A stretch of DNA of 64,000 bases from Gaeumannomyces sp. JS-464 (lineage: Eukaryota; Ascomycota; Sordariomycetes; Magnaporthales; Magnaporthaceae), in assembly GCA_002197995.1 (NCBI GenBank), contig NGZR01000006.1, positions 744,001-808,000 of the forward strand. The letters are read 5' to 3'. This document shows, piece after piece, positions 13,361 through 24,698 of this stretch. The notes beneath the pieces are model-generated. The model did not search any database and had not been told where the DNA came from. It saw nothing but the letters and a program-made list of their open reading frames with translations. Position numbers and translations under genes: made by a program. How positions within the stretch are numbered: the stretch's first letter is position 1; every line of letters begins with the position of its first letter.

Positions 13361-13596
13361 TGTTAATCCACGTGATTTAGCGCGTGCATCCAAAAAGGGC
13401 CCACGCTTCGTAAAGCCGCAAGCTTACGGGCCGTGCGCTCCCACGAGCCTATAAAAGGGGATTTTGTAATCCCCTTTTTATAACTAAATTCCTACACAAA
13501 CATGCATTACTACAAACACCAGTTCCAAATCTATAAATTTTTGTTTTTTCCTTTTAGGAAATCTCCGTGCTTATAGGAGTACCACTTTTACTAACA
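13361..13596 (+). repeat. 5' LTR of copia element D
   Basis: This is a 236-bp direct repeat of 20,210-20,445, starting TGTTAATCC and ending CTAACA. It contains a short hairpin (GGGGATT...AATCCCC) near 13,457-13,476 and a polypyrimidine block (TTTTTTCCTTTT). Differences from the 3' copy are transitions typical of RIP. Confidence 0.88.
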
Positions 13597-16200
13597 CTAA
13601 TTAGTGTTACTTAAAAAGGTAACACAAATAAGCAAAGTAAAAGGTTTAACCGTTCGATACCTTTTTTTTAAAGCGATTGGGTTAAACGAAAAAGCTTAAA
13701 AGCAAAGGAATTGTATTCCACTGCTCGGTAGCGCGTTACACACGAGTTAATCGAACAATAAAAGCACCTTTTTAAAGCAAGCGATTGGACTTTTATTTGT
13801 AAGATTTAAACAACTGTGAAAAGGGCGTTACGTAATCCCCTTAAGCACCTTCCTAAAGCAAGCGATTGGATTCCTAAATCGATTACCCAAACGATATTAC
13901 TTGTTAACCCCCACCGATAACATATCCAACACCTCGGAATAATAAGCGAAAAAGCTTAGCGATAAGTAACGTATAATTACAAAAAGCACGTTTTTATTAT
14001 ACGACCTCCCCAAGTTTTTAACATAAAACATTAACACCCCCCTTTTAATAAGCCCCTTTTACAGTTTCGGAGGATTACCTAACGAAGTTTCCATTGCTCG
14101 CCGGAACGTATGGATGCTTAAAACACTGCTTTTATACGGAAACACGTATAGCAACAACCTTTTAAACGACGTACTCGAGGATTACGAAAGGTGGGAAGCA
14201 ACGCATTTCGAAAACCTCGATTAGCGGATCGCTCGAGTTTTCCGCAAGCATTTGGAAAATTACGGGATACCAGTTCCCGGTCCGCCAAAAGGGAAGCTTA
14301 ACGAAAGATTTATGCAAATTATGCGATGGGAATTAATCTTTGGAATAACCCCATTAACCGAATTACAACCCCTTTTATCCCAAAATCGCACGAGTTTTAA
14401 ACTAAACAGTTATTTAATCGACGCCCCGGATGCCTAAAAAACATACCGCGTTTTTTTCCCAAATAAAACCATAGTTAAATAGGAAAATAGCCGAGATAAA
14501 ATCCAGGGATTACCAAGTTGGCAAATTAAAAATCTGCCATTTTCCCGAAAATACTTTTTAATTTCATTTACGGATACGATGCCTAATTCCCCCCCTTTTA
14601 AAAACATTCGTACTAAAAAGCGCATCGATTTTTTAGCTATCCTTTTACCAAATCGACGGCTTTTACCATTTAACTAATCGGCAGTTTTTTAAGCGCCTTC
14701 GATTAATTAATTTCCAGTTTTGCCGATTTTTAAACCCATTGCAATATTAAAATCCCACTTCGACCAATATATGCAATAAAAGGATTACGGAAAATCCATT
14801 CCACCGATCGAAAAAGCACAAACTGTAATAACTTTACGCTTTTAATACGGGACCCCGACACGTGCGAAGTCCCGGTATAGGCAACTCCCTTTTAAAAAGG
14901 TATTTAACGCCACCGTCGACAAGAGCTTAATAAAGGCATTTTAAAACGCGTGGGATAAGGAGTATAGCTATTCCGGTAATTTATACGATATTTTAAACGA
15001 TAAAATTTTATTTTTCGCAATTATATGCGAAACCCTCGAAATACCACTTCCATAGCTCCATGCGATTTTTCCTTTAGCATTTTAAAGTAAAGCTAAGTAA
15101 TAATACACCCGATATATCGGCATTAGCCCTACCTTTCGAAAAATTTACATAATTTTTAAAAAGCACTTTAACACCGAAATTAACCGATTACTGTACCATA
15201 CGGACTAAAGCTCGATTACTTTCCAAATAGTCCGTTTAAAAATCGCTAATATAAGCAAATCCAATATAAAGGTTTTGCAAACCCTTTTGGATAAATTACA
15301 AGCTTGTTAACGCGCCCTCGGCCCGTTTTATTAAAACGAAAACCAGTTTATTGCGAGCATTTTACGGGTAATTTAAAGCGTGCCGAAGTTTAAAACCGTT
15401 TTTATAAATCCCAGCCGGACTTTTAAAAGCCTATCTTCCTAATTAAAAAGCACTTTGCAAATGGAGGAAAACGCACGCACCCCCGGCATCCATTTTATAA
15501 AACGGAAGTTTAAAAATTATAAGGATTGTAAAAAGGATAATGAAAGTCGAAACCGAGCATATAAACCCAAATCTTCCAACCAAATCCCCGTTTACGCTTA
15601 TATATACGCGGTTGCTAAATTTGCAAAAGGCCGGATTGCAAATCGACACGCCACTCTTTTAAAAAATAACAACGATTTAAAAAATAGTGGAAAGCATAAA
15701 AAGAGGCACAAAACAAACCACGCAAAAAGTACACCCAATTCCTCGCATTAGTGGAGCCCGAAAGCACCGACGAAAAGGAATAGCCATCCTTTAATTTTAA
15801 CGATTAAAAAACAAAAGAAAAGGAGGATTATAAAAGCAGCTACTTTATAACCTCCATTACGGCCGCATACCTAATTAAAAAGGCTTTTACTTACCGCATT
15901 TATAAGCGCTAAAACTTAGGATTTAGCAAACCTTATTCCTATATTCCTGCGAATTAGGTATTGGTTTAACACAAAATCCGAGGCATTAAGTAATGGCAAG
16001 GGATTTTTCCGGATACAAATGCAATAATAACCTTTACGGCCGGAAAGGGTTAAATCCACGCATTTTAACGCCATAAGCCAAATCTCGTCGTTAATATAAA
16101 CGGGCATAAAAAACGCGTAATTTTCGGATTAGGAAAAGCTGTTTCTAACACCGGAAAGATTATTATTCCGACCCTAATCGGCCAAATTACGTTTTTTATA
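13597..16200 (+). pseudogene. gag-protease relic of copia element D
   Basis: Short readable blocks are separated by stops. One piece with a Pro/Gly hinge lies at 14,252-14,437. Another, at about 14,940-15,220, resembles the repeated-helix gag of fungal copia elements. No zinc knuckle or protease triad could be fixed with confidence. Confidence 0.5.
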
Positions 16201-16239
16201 GTTTTAATTCCAACCTTTTTCCTGCTATGCTTTGCAAAT

Positions 16240-19200
16240 ATGGATGCATTGCACGTTTATTTAAATAACACGCGTAACGAGCTTATAAAAAACGATGGTA
16301 CGCGCGTTCCAATTATAAAAAGGTACGGCCACTTTTGGTTTTTTCTCGACGACGTTACCCACGTTACGACGGCAGTTAGCTTTATAACGAAAACAAAAAT
16401 CGCGGGAGCAGTTTTCCTTACGAAAGCTAAGTTAAAACGCGTGCATAAGCGCTTTAGGCACCTATTTGTCGATAAATTTTGGAACGTTTTAAAACGTGCA
16501 AAGCACGAGGCTAATCGCGACGCTTTCGTAATAATTAACCAAATGTGCCATTTTTGTTAAAAAAAGGGTTTTATATTATAACGCTTTCGATTTAAACTTC
16601 AAAACGATATCGATTTTAACTACGAAATAATTACAAACGTGTTTTATATCAATTATAAGCTAATCCTTTACGTAATCGATGCGAGTATAGCTTTTAATAC
16701 TATAGCGCTTTTTAAAAACATATCGGCAAAAGAAACGTGGGAAGCTTTTAAACGGTGCTGGATTAACGTTTATTTAAAGCCTTTTAACGTAATTTTTTAC
16801 AATGCCAGTATTAATTTCGCCGCGAGCGAATTTTAAACGGAAGTAAAGTTTTTTAGGATTACTTGTAAACAGGTCCTAATCGAAGCGCACTGGTTAATCG
16901 GCAAAATTGAAAAATATTACGCCTTTTTACGCCGGGCTTTTAATATTATCCAATAAAAGTGCCCAACTATGCACTTTAAATCGGTGCTTTAAAAAGCAGT
17001 AAAAGCCGTAAACGATACGGCCGGCCCCGACGGATTTGTCCTTATACTGCTCGTTTTTAAAGCAATGCTTCGAATTAATAACAAATCGCTACCTTTATAA
17101 ACCCAAATACAAAAAGCCGCTGCAATTAGGAAAGCTATGGCAAAAATCCGGATTTTACACGATAAGCGACGTATGCAGGAAGCATTAGCTGCACGTAACG
17201 GACCGAACATAAAACGGGTGCTTCCGAGCTTCCTAGCTTTAAAAAGCGAGGTTTTGGTATTCCGGGAAAAAGACGGATGGCAAGGCCTGTACAAAGTCCT
17301 ATCCATAACAAATACGTTAGTTACGGTGAAAACGATTAATAACAACGCGACTTTTAAAAGCACGGTGGTTAAACCTTACTATAAAGCAAAAAAACCTATC
17401 GTGTAAAAATCCGAAAAATAGCTAGCACCTTTCGAGTATTTTAAACCCGAATAGCCAAAACGCCGAAAAAAACCCCGAATAAAAAAAGCCGCAAAACAGC
17501 AAAACAAAAACCCCCAAAATTAAACAACCATTTTGTTTAAAATTACGGTATCACCTAAAGTTCCTAATAAACGAAGTCGCCCTCGCAAAAACGCACAACC
17601 AGCAATTATAGTAAAACCAAGCTTTCGGCAAATGCATACGACGTTTTTAAGCGCTAAAAAGCACTAATCCTACCAATTAGCGATCCGATTTAAACAAAAA
17701 GGCAAAATTACAGCTTCCGGTCCACCATTTAAGCAATTAACCTAATAAAAACTGGACGCATTTATCGGCGTTAAAACGATTAAGCCGATTACCGGAAAAA
17801 CCCTTAACGGAGCCACGATTTTTAAATTACGGATTGTAAACGAGGTAAAAGGGCAAACCTCGAAGCCCTTTAAAAAATCGAAACTCGTGGTTATAGGATA
17901 TAACGACGAGGAAAAACATAACGTCCTTACGCAATTTCCCACGATTATAAAATGCAATTAACGATTAATTTTAGCGATCGCATTATCGTTTACGCTTATA
18001 AAATTTAATTTAATAATCCGAGATATTAACTAAGCGTATACTTAATTAAATTTAAATTGCAAAAAAACGTTTTCCTACGCTTATTTAAAAAGTTATTAGC
18101 ATGGTTTAAGCCGGGCACGTTGCTTAAAGTAATTAAGCCCTTTTACGGGACCGCGGAATTAGGCTTGCACTGGTTCGTTACTTACTAAAAGTACTATAAA
18201 AAGCGTTTAAATTGCTAAACGTCGAGTTACGATTTTTGCTTGCTTATTTCGGAAAGCGAATAAAGCTTTGGGATCGTAAGCATGCAAATAAACGACATTT
18301 TGAATTTTGAAAATCCGGACTTTTTAATAAAAGAAAAATTAGCGATTTAAAAAGTAAGCTTTCGTGCAAAACCGAAATCGATCCTTAAGCCGGGAAACGA
18401 AGCCGATTTTAACGGGTGCAAAATCCTAATGGGAAATTATAGGCTCGAAATTCGATAAAAGAAATAAAATAAAAGGCTTAAGCTAATAAAAACCGATTTA
18501 AAAAGCCTAAGCTATAAATATGTCGTTTAAAAAGCTTAAAACGCATATATTAATTCCATGTACTAACCGGAAGCCGCATTCGATTATTCCGTAACGGCGT
18601 AAGCCAAAAACCCGGGATAAAAAAACTGGTTAAAGCTAAACAAAAGGATTAAATGGCAAATCGATAACGCATAAAAAGGGTTAAAATACGTTCCATTGGA
18701 TTTGCAAAAAACCAACCTTTACGCCTTCGTAAACGGATTATTCGCAAACAATCCAAACTTAAGTTTATAAATCGGGTTCGTAATTATACTGGGTAATAAA
18801 AAATCCGACGATTAAAAAACCAGCTTTTAATTAATTAAGAACATTTTGCATTGGACGTTAGTTAAATGCAAAAAGGTTACGAGGAGCGTTTTCGCAAATG
18901 AGATTTACGGGATGGTTAACGGGTTCGATATAACCTACGTCCTTAATTTAACGCTCGTAATAATTTTTAAAAGGTTAAATTAAAAAGCCCTGAAACTAAT
19001 AATTTGCACTAATAGCTTTTCGCTATATTAATGCCTCGTACAATTGGGCATAATAGCGGAAAAAAGGCTTATAATCGATGTTATAGCATTTAGGGAATTT
19101 TACAAAAGCCGCGAAATCGATAAAATCCGCTGGATCGCAAAATTAAATAATCCGGCAAACGCGATAACTAAAAATTAGCTAAATAAGGCTTTGGAAGATT

Positions 19201-19270
19201 TAATTACAAGCAATACGATAACGGTACGAATCGAGGGTTAAATAAAGCGCGAAAAACAATAAAAAAAAAC
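16240..19270 (+). pseudogene. pol relic of copia element D (integrase, RT, RNase H)
   Basis: The pre-integrase HHCC finger is readable at 16,420-16,556 (LKRVHKRFRHL, then HF/C). The integrase tail runs to about 17,360, with a YNDTAGPDG-like block near 17,010 and an NGPNI/VLVFRE block at 17,190-17,260. RT follows: a SR-VDE.KG-like entry block at about 17,790-17,950. The copia catalytic box, normally Q-[TV]-D-D, reads QIND at 18,285-18,296, so the first Asp is lost. RNase H shows an F.NG.FANN block at about 18,725 and a KRVTRSV.A.E.YGMVNG block at about 18,870. Many stops make it non-functional. Confidence 0.8.
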
Positions 19271-19389
19271 GAAGGAAAGCGGTTAAAATCGATTTGTTAT
19301 AACCTAAAAATGGCTAACGATGTAATTAAAAAAAACGAGATTACCAAAACGCTAAAACAACCGGAAAACGATCCCACGAACGACCATTT

Positions 19390-19760
19390 TAAGCTTTAGG
19401 AAAAACCTTTACCATTGCCGGACATATTACCAGTTTATTTGTTAATATTACTAGCACTTTTATCCTCTTTTCCCTTTTCGGCCATCTTTTCGTCCTTATC
19501 CTCGCTATCGTTGGAAGCTCCAAACAGGTTGTCCTTTGCTTTTAAAAACGCCGCATCGAATATACGCTAAGCGGCAACGCGGCCCGCCGCCTTCCGCTTA
19601 GCAGCACTTATTTTAATAAAATTAGCGTTAACCTTACCGGCCTATTCCTCCTTTTTAAGGAGGATTATGCATTTAGTGGTAGTGCGCCATTTCGCGAAAT
19701 CCTAAAGCGAGTGGACACCATCGCGGTAATTAATCGAGCAGCAAAATAGTAAAGCAAAGA
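19390..19760 (-). pseudogene. antisense open-frame relic in the 3' region of copia element D
   Basis: On the minus strand, one frame from about 19,740 to about 19,390 is unusually protein-like for RIPped DNA. It is rich in Lys, Asp, Glu, Ala and Ser, with a stretch near 19,480-19,520 reading NDSEDKDEKMAEKGKEDKS. The few stops in it are TAG or TAA, each one C-to-T step from CAG or CAA, as expected of RIP. It lies between RNase H and the 3' LTR and points against pol. Antisense reading frames in this position are known from some plant LTR elements. I do not recognise the protein. Confidence 0.4.
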
Positions 19761-19762
19761 TC

Positions 19763-19782
19763 GGCAGGCAGGCAGGCAAGCA
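19763..19782 (+). repeat. short GGCA tandem repeat
   Basis: Four GGCA units followed by an imperfect copy, inside the 3' region of copia element D. Confidence 0.7.
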
Positions 19783-20209
19783 GCGGGGATATCGATATTT
19801 GTAGTTGTAAGGATTAAGTTCCAAATTATAACGATTAAGGCCTACGGCTTTTGAGATATCCTAAGCCCTTTAAGTCATCCTTCCGATTTGCTCCTTCTTA
19901 TTATACCGATTAGCACGCACACGGCCCAATAGATTTTTATTAAATTTATTTACTGCTATTATGCGCATTTAATCCGGTATTACCTAATCTCACGAGCGCT
20001 TAACCAAACATTACCCCACTTCCTATTATTCCTATTTATAATCCTTATTTACAATCCTTACCGATATTTAGCACAATCCCTTTGCCCTTTTTTCCTTTAT
20101 TTTTAAAGCAGGTTACCAAATCCGGATTCCTTTGTTATTAGTATTGTGAGATCCCGGGATTTGGAAAACGAGCATTTACCGATGCACGCGCTTAAAAAAA
20201 AATTGCCAG

Positions 20210-20445
20210 TGTTAATCCACGTGATTTAGCGCGTGCATTTAAAAAGGGCCCACGCCTCGTGGAGCCGCAGGCCCACGGGCCGTGCGCTTTTACGAGCTTA
20301 CAAAAGGGGATCTTGTAATCCCCTTTTTGTAACTAGATTCCTACATAGACATGCATTACTATAAACACTAGTTCCAGATTTATAAATCTTTGTTTTTTCC
20401 TTTTAGGAGATTTCCGTGCTTACAAAAGTACCACTCCTACTAACA
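20210..20445 (+). repeat. 3' LTR of copia element D
   Basis: The same length and ends as 13,361-13,596. It keeps more GC than the 5' copy (for example in the CCCACG blocks near 20,250), so RIP hit the two LTRs unequally. Confidence 0.88.
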
Positions 20446-20450
20446 ATAAT

Positions 20451-22279
20451 GGCTTTTTTTAACGTTTTTAGCAAAATTCGGTAAATAAGCAACTCCGTTT
20501 TAACGGCAGCATTTTTATTAATAATTGCATAATATTCGCAACTTTTATTTATAAATAAGTTAAACAATTTTATACTATTAACTATCGTTAAAATGCACGT
20601 TAAATGTGTTTTTTATACTTTTATCCGCACTTATAAAAGCTGTTAAAGCTTTTTTTTCCTTAAAGCACGATTTTGCTTTAAAGCTACTTTTTTCTTTAAC
20701 TTTCGGCTTTTCCGTCGGCTCGTCCTTTTTTTTTAGCTAAGGAGGGAATTCCTCGCTATTAAAACCGGCCCCGCGAATAGCCGTTTTTTCGGCGTTTTTA
20801 AAACGGGTTATTAACTTGTAAAAGCATTCCGTTTAGTAATGGTTATTTATACCGCAACGTAAATAACGGCCTTATTTTTAACAGCGGTCTTTTTTTTAAA
20901 AAAAACCCATTAGGCTCGGGCGGGGCCGCTTTTTTAAACCTTATTAGCACCTTTTCCTCGGGCGCCCCCACGGCTTTTACACCCCCGCCCGCCGACTTTT
21001 GCAACGTTTATTACCACGTCGCCGTTAAAATTTCGGGTAACGTTATTATTAATGGAGTCCGTTATAATAGCAGCGGGTTTTCGGGCGGTGTTAAATAGGT
21101 TACCCTATTAGGGGTTTTAGCTATGCCCTACTTTTTATCCTTCTTTCTTTTTCCTTCGCTTTTAACGCTTTTTTTTAGCTTTAAAAATTGCTAAATGCGT
21201 TCTCATTTTATTACCCGGGCGTAAAGCTCGACTAAGTATACGTAATACTCGTTTAAAAGTTTAACAACTGCTAAAGCGTTTGCGAAACTACGGTTAAAAA
21301 ATCCTTTTAAAAAAAACGAGTTTAAATTTGTTTTTTTAAATATTACTTTTAGCCCGGCCTAGTACGTTTTTAAACACTAGGCCGAACTCGCTAAAAGATT
21401 AACCTTGTTTTTATTTAAAGGTTTATAGTTATATTTGCGCGGCCGCTTTATTTTAAACGGAGCTAAACGTAAAATAAAGTTTATTAATATATTTCGTAAA
21501 GCTATATTTCGCATTTTTACCTCCCGTTTCGAAAAACTGCTCCATTTGCTTTTTGCGCGATTAAAAAGCGTTTAATAAATTTCGTACCAAGTTTTTATAT
21601 CGCTATTTAATAGCTTTTATTTTTTATCCATATTAAATTTAAAAATTAGCTTTTTTATGTAAAAATGGAATAAGGTTTACGCTTCGTCCTAAATGGGCTA
21701 TTTCGTTAGCTTTTTTTTATAATTTTTATTTAAATCGGGTCGCTCGTTTTTATCCAGCTTTAAAATGTAAAACTCCTTTTTAGCTAAGCGATATTTAATA
21801 ACTATTGCAGTTTTAACTAAAGTTATAACTGTTTGCTTTATGCTTTAAAATAGCGTTATTTAAAAAAATTTACTAAGTGGGTTAAACGTTATAATATCCG
21901 CTATATCCCCTTTTTAATTCGGGGGTTTTTTTTTGGAAACCCTAATTAAACCTTTTTATTTCGCTCGGTTTTAAGCTCCTTAACGGCGGCTGCTTTCGCT
22001 TATTTTTCCCTTTCCGTTTATTCGAGCAAAGCTTAAAAGAAACGTTTTCCTTATAGCGTATTAAACTTTTTTTATAATTTTTTCAAGCCTTTTTCCGGTG
22101 TAATAAAAGCCGCCCGTAAATTAACGGGGGCTGCTTCGCTTAACGAATCGCTTTTTAACGATTCGCTCCCCGTGGAACTATTATCGTCGAAAACTAAAAA
22201 TGTTTGTAGCCGTTTTTCCTCGGTTAGCGGCGGTAATATCCGCGTTCGCCTTTACGTATTCCTTTTTAATAGTTTATAT
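20451..22279 (-). pseudogene. gag relic of gypsy element B
   Basis: This is the inverted, diverged counterpart of A's 2,235-4,100, following B's 5' LTR on the minus strand and cut at its inner end by copia element D. It includes the Gly/Ala-rich linker (about 20,930-21,010) that precedes the zinc knuckle. Stops occur in all frames. Confidence 0.72.
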
Positions 22280-22494
22280 TATAAAGGTTTTACAACGTAA
22301 TACACGCGTATAAGGATTTTAATAAATTAATAAATTACGAAGGTTAGGAAATGAAAAGAGCTGTTTTACAAATTTAAAAGCCGATCCGGCCATACACTGG
22401 TAGCGTGGTTAATGCTTAATGTAACGCGTTTTAATAGGCTATTAACTACGGGCTAAAAGCCGTAGCTGCACTAATAAAAACCGACCTTTTAATA
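22280..22494 (-). repeat. 5' LTR of gypsy element B
   Basis: The reverse complement matches the LTRs of element A at 2,017-2,232 and 9,308-9,520 along its length, including the block just inside the start and the conserved GTA...TTTA end. The terminal TG and CA both appear as TA, the change expected from RIP. Gag-like sequence related to 2,235-2,400 follows on the minus strand. The first five flanking bases on the outer side are CGCTC; no matching duplication is available because the other end of B is missing. Confidence 0.8.
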
Positions 22495-24054
22495 ATACGC
22501 TCGTTAAACGTTACATTTAAGTTAATAACGTTTATTCGGACTTTAATATTATACAACGGCAAAACGGCGAGCTAACGTTTTTTAAGATAAATGAAAAATA
22601 AAAAATTTAACTTCGTACGAAAAAAAAAGCCAAAAAAAAGTAATACGTACGTTAATAACGAAAACCGCTATAAATTAACGATTTTTAAACGAACCGGTGG
22701 AAAAACGCAGCCAAATCGCACTTTCGCTATCGATACAAATGCTAATCGCACTTAAAGGAGTATAAACGGTAAGCGTTAAAGCGTTAAGCTAAATAACGGG
22801 CAAAAAAAATATCGTGCGATTCGGAAAAACGATTAAAAGCGTAAAAACGAAAAAACGCGCGCGCGAAACGTTAACGGACAAAACGCGACAATCGATTGTA
22901 ATTAAACGCTAAAAAGAAAAGGAAAAGTTAAAAGTCGCGCGATTAAAAAAAACGGGCGAGGTTAAAATCGTAATAAAAAGTGCGTTATTATTATGTAAGA
23001 AAAAAAAGCAAAAGGAAAAAAAGGGCGTTTTAATACCTGCAAAAGTGGGGCTTTTCGTACGATTTAATAAAAGTAAAAAGGAAAAACCACTTCCGCACGA
23101 AACTATTTACAATTTAATAGCTTTATCCCTTTTATACAAATTAACCGTTATTACTAAACTAATAACTTTTTTATTTTACTACTTTTACGCCGCTTTTATA
23201 TAATGCATATATATATTAACGCTAAAACACTTAAAAACAAATTTTTTTTGCGTTTACATTAAAACACGAAGTTTCGTTTACTTTACACGATTTGCTTTTA
23301 AGCATTTATCTTTTTTGCTTTGCACATTTCGCATAACCATTTTAAATTACTTTATTAGGAAATAACTTAATTTATACCACTTAATATTTAAGAAAAAGGA
23401 AATACGATTAAAAAAAAACAAACTGCTAGTGTTAAAAAAGCAGTTAAAAATCGCACAAAACTATTAACGAATGCCGTGGATCCACGATTTGGGGCTCCGT
23501 AGCGGGAAATAACGTTTCCCCGGCACGGAAGCTTTAACGCGGAAATTACCGGTTATGCCGTTATGCATGGAGGCTGTGCGAATCGCAGGTTAAATCCTAA
23601 TACCGGGAATTGCTTCGTACAACCGCACGCCGCGGCTTTCGGCACGGGATACATATATTTAGCGAGGCTCGCACGACGAGCCCTTTTTTTATACTTAAAA
23701 GGCAAACAGCTTTTTAAAATATATAAACCAGGAAGCTTTCTTACCCCAAAAACCAGTACCGGCACGATTGCCACGAACAAAAAGGTTACTTACTATCGAA
23801 AAGTACGAAATGTTTTAAACCAAAAAAAGCTAAATGGATAATTATAATAAAAAATGCGCGATTATAAAGGTTAAAAAAAAAGCGCAACGACGATTTATTA
23901 GCGATATAGCATTTGCGGTAAAACCGGGCATAATACGCGCATTTGTTAGGAAAAAGTAAAAACGTTTGATATATATAATTCCGAATAGTTTAAATGGATT
24001 TTTAGCGTTATTGGGTTAGTATGCGCGTCGATTAACCGGAGGTCGGGTGTGGGT
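22495..24054. repeat. AT-rich RIP-affected DNA, unidentified
   Basis: This block lies outside the 5' LTR of element B. From 22,600 to 23,110 the plus strand reads as a Lys/Arg-rich stop-riddled frame that might be a decayed transposase or gag tail, but no motif supports that. A richer patch at about 23,470-23,670 has higher GC and overlapping open frames of 75 and 92 codons on opposite strands, neither with a recognisable domain. A MITE-like terminal repeat follows at 24,055. Confidence 0.45.
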
Positions 24055-24097
24055 GTTCCACTCGTTTATATGTTCCATTTACTTGTAAACCACGTTA
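24055..24097. repeat. isolated terminal repeat of the 10,460-10,888 MITE family
   Basis: These 43 bp match the right end of the palindromic element (two tandem subunits, then ACTTGTAAACCACGT), with several C-to-T changes in the outer subunit and a TA next to the end. No opposite end was found in the window, so it is a solo end or the right end of a larger decayed element. Confidence 0.7.
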
Positions 24098-24109
24098 TAA
24101 AAATTTTGT

Positions 24110-24415
24110 ATATTAATTTCGCTAATTTATTTTAATAAAAAATCGAATTGCGCGTTAAAATTTTGTAAATTCGAAGCTTTTTTAAACATATGTAAATTAT
24201 TTTTATTAGGTAAAAATTAACGGTTTTTTTACAAAGGTAATCGATCGATTTTTTAAATATAAAAAATTAAAAAAATCGAATACCTTGGTAAATAACAACC
24301 AATCTTTACCTAACAAAAATAATTTATATATATTTAAAAAGCTCCAAATTTAAGGAATTTTAACGTGTTATCCGCTTTTTAATAACTTTAAAATTGGCAA
24401 AATTATTTAAAAGTT
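24110..24415. repeat. AT-rich palindrome at the repeat/gene boundary
   Basis: Left-arm blocks such as TTATTTTTATTAGGTAAA (about 24,198-24,215) recur inverted on the right (TTTACCTAACAAAAATAA, about 24,304-24,323). The inner arms match closely from about 24,166 to 24,352 around a centre near 24,260. Weaker matching extends to about 24,110 and 24,415. There is no coding content. The GC-rich gene region begins just after it. Confidence 0.7.
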
Positions 24416-24698
24416 CTTAAAACAGATTTTGCTTTTTATATGGGCCGGTTTCGATTGTGTGGCCAAAACGAGCCCTCCGCCCTCAAATTAGATTCCGTGG
24501 AATTAGCCCGCCCCACAAAGACCCGCCGCACGGGCCAGTAACTTTGGCACCCGGCCAATGAAATCGAAGGGCCAATTCACACTGGAATCGTCTGACTACT
24601 CCCGTAAGTGAAATCGTGAAATCGTCATCACAGCTGACTCAGCTACCAGCGAGCCCCATCCTGATGTTCGCTGGTGTTTTTATCGTCGCCCCACCCAA

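Larger units (their letters stand above)
13361..20445 (+). mobile_element. Ty1/copia LTR retrotransposon D (complete, RIP-dead)
   Basis: D is a 7.1-kb element with two 236-bp LTRs (13,361-13,596 and 20,210-20,445). Both start TGTTA and end TAACA, and they are flanked by the 5-bp duplication ATAAT (13,356-13,360 and 20,446-20,450). It interrupts element B, which resumes at 20,451. The internal order is gag, pre-integrase and integrase, RT, RNase H, which defines copia as opposed to gypsy. All frames are broken. Downstream of RNase H is about 1 kb of extra sequence, which includes an antisense open-frame relic. A tract of nine A residues stands just upstream of the 3' LTR. Confidence 0.9.
821..22494 (-). 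mobile_element. Ty3/gypsy LTR retrotransposon B (RIP-dead, split by three insertions)
   Basis: B runs right to left. Its 5' LTR is at 22,280-22,494, gag at about 22,270-20,451, pol at 13,360-10,889 and 10,459-9,526, and the 3' coding region at 2,016-821. The pieces rejoin when copia element D, gypsy element A and a 429-bp palindrome are removed, and the joined order matches the internal order of element A. For example, the inverted copy of A's 7,555-7,580 is found half at about 2,000-2,016 and half from 9,526. Summed length without insertions is about 6.6 kb. The 3' LTR is not in the window: homology stops near 821. B and A belong to one family, since they share LTRs and all domains, but lie in opposite orientation. 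Coding frames are full of stops. Confidence 0.82.

Noticed and set aside
16989..17406. 124- and 89-codon open frames
   Set aside because: These are the integrase tail of copia element D (plus strand) and its mirror, not separate genes.
23553..23841. 75- and 92-codon open frames on opposite strands in the AT-rich half
   Set aside because: No domain, no intron, overlapping on both strands, and set in RIP-affected repeat DNA. Best explained by a local GC-richer patch.
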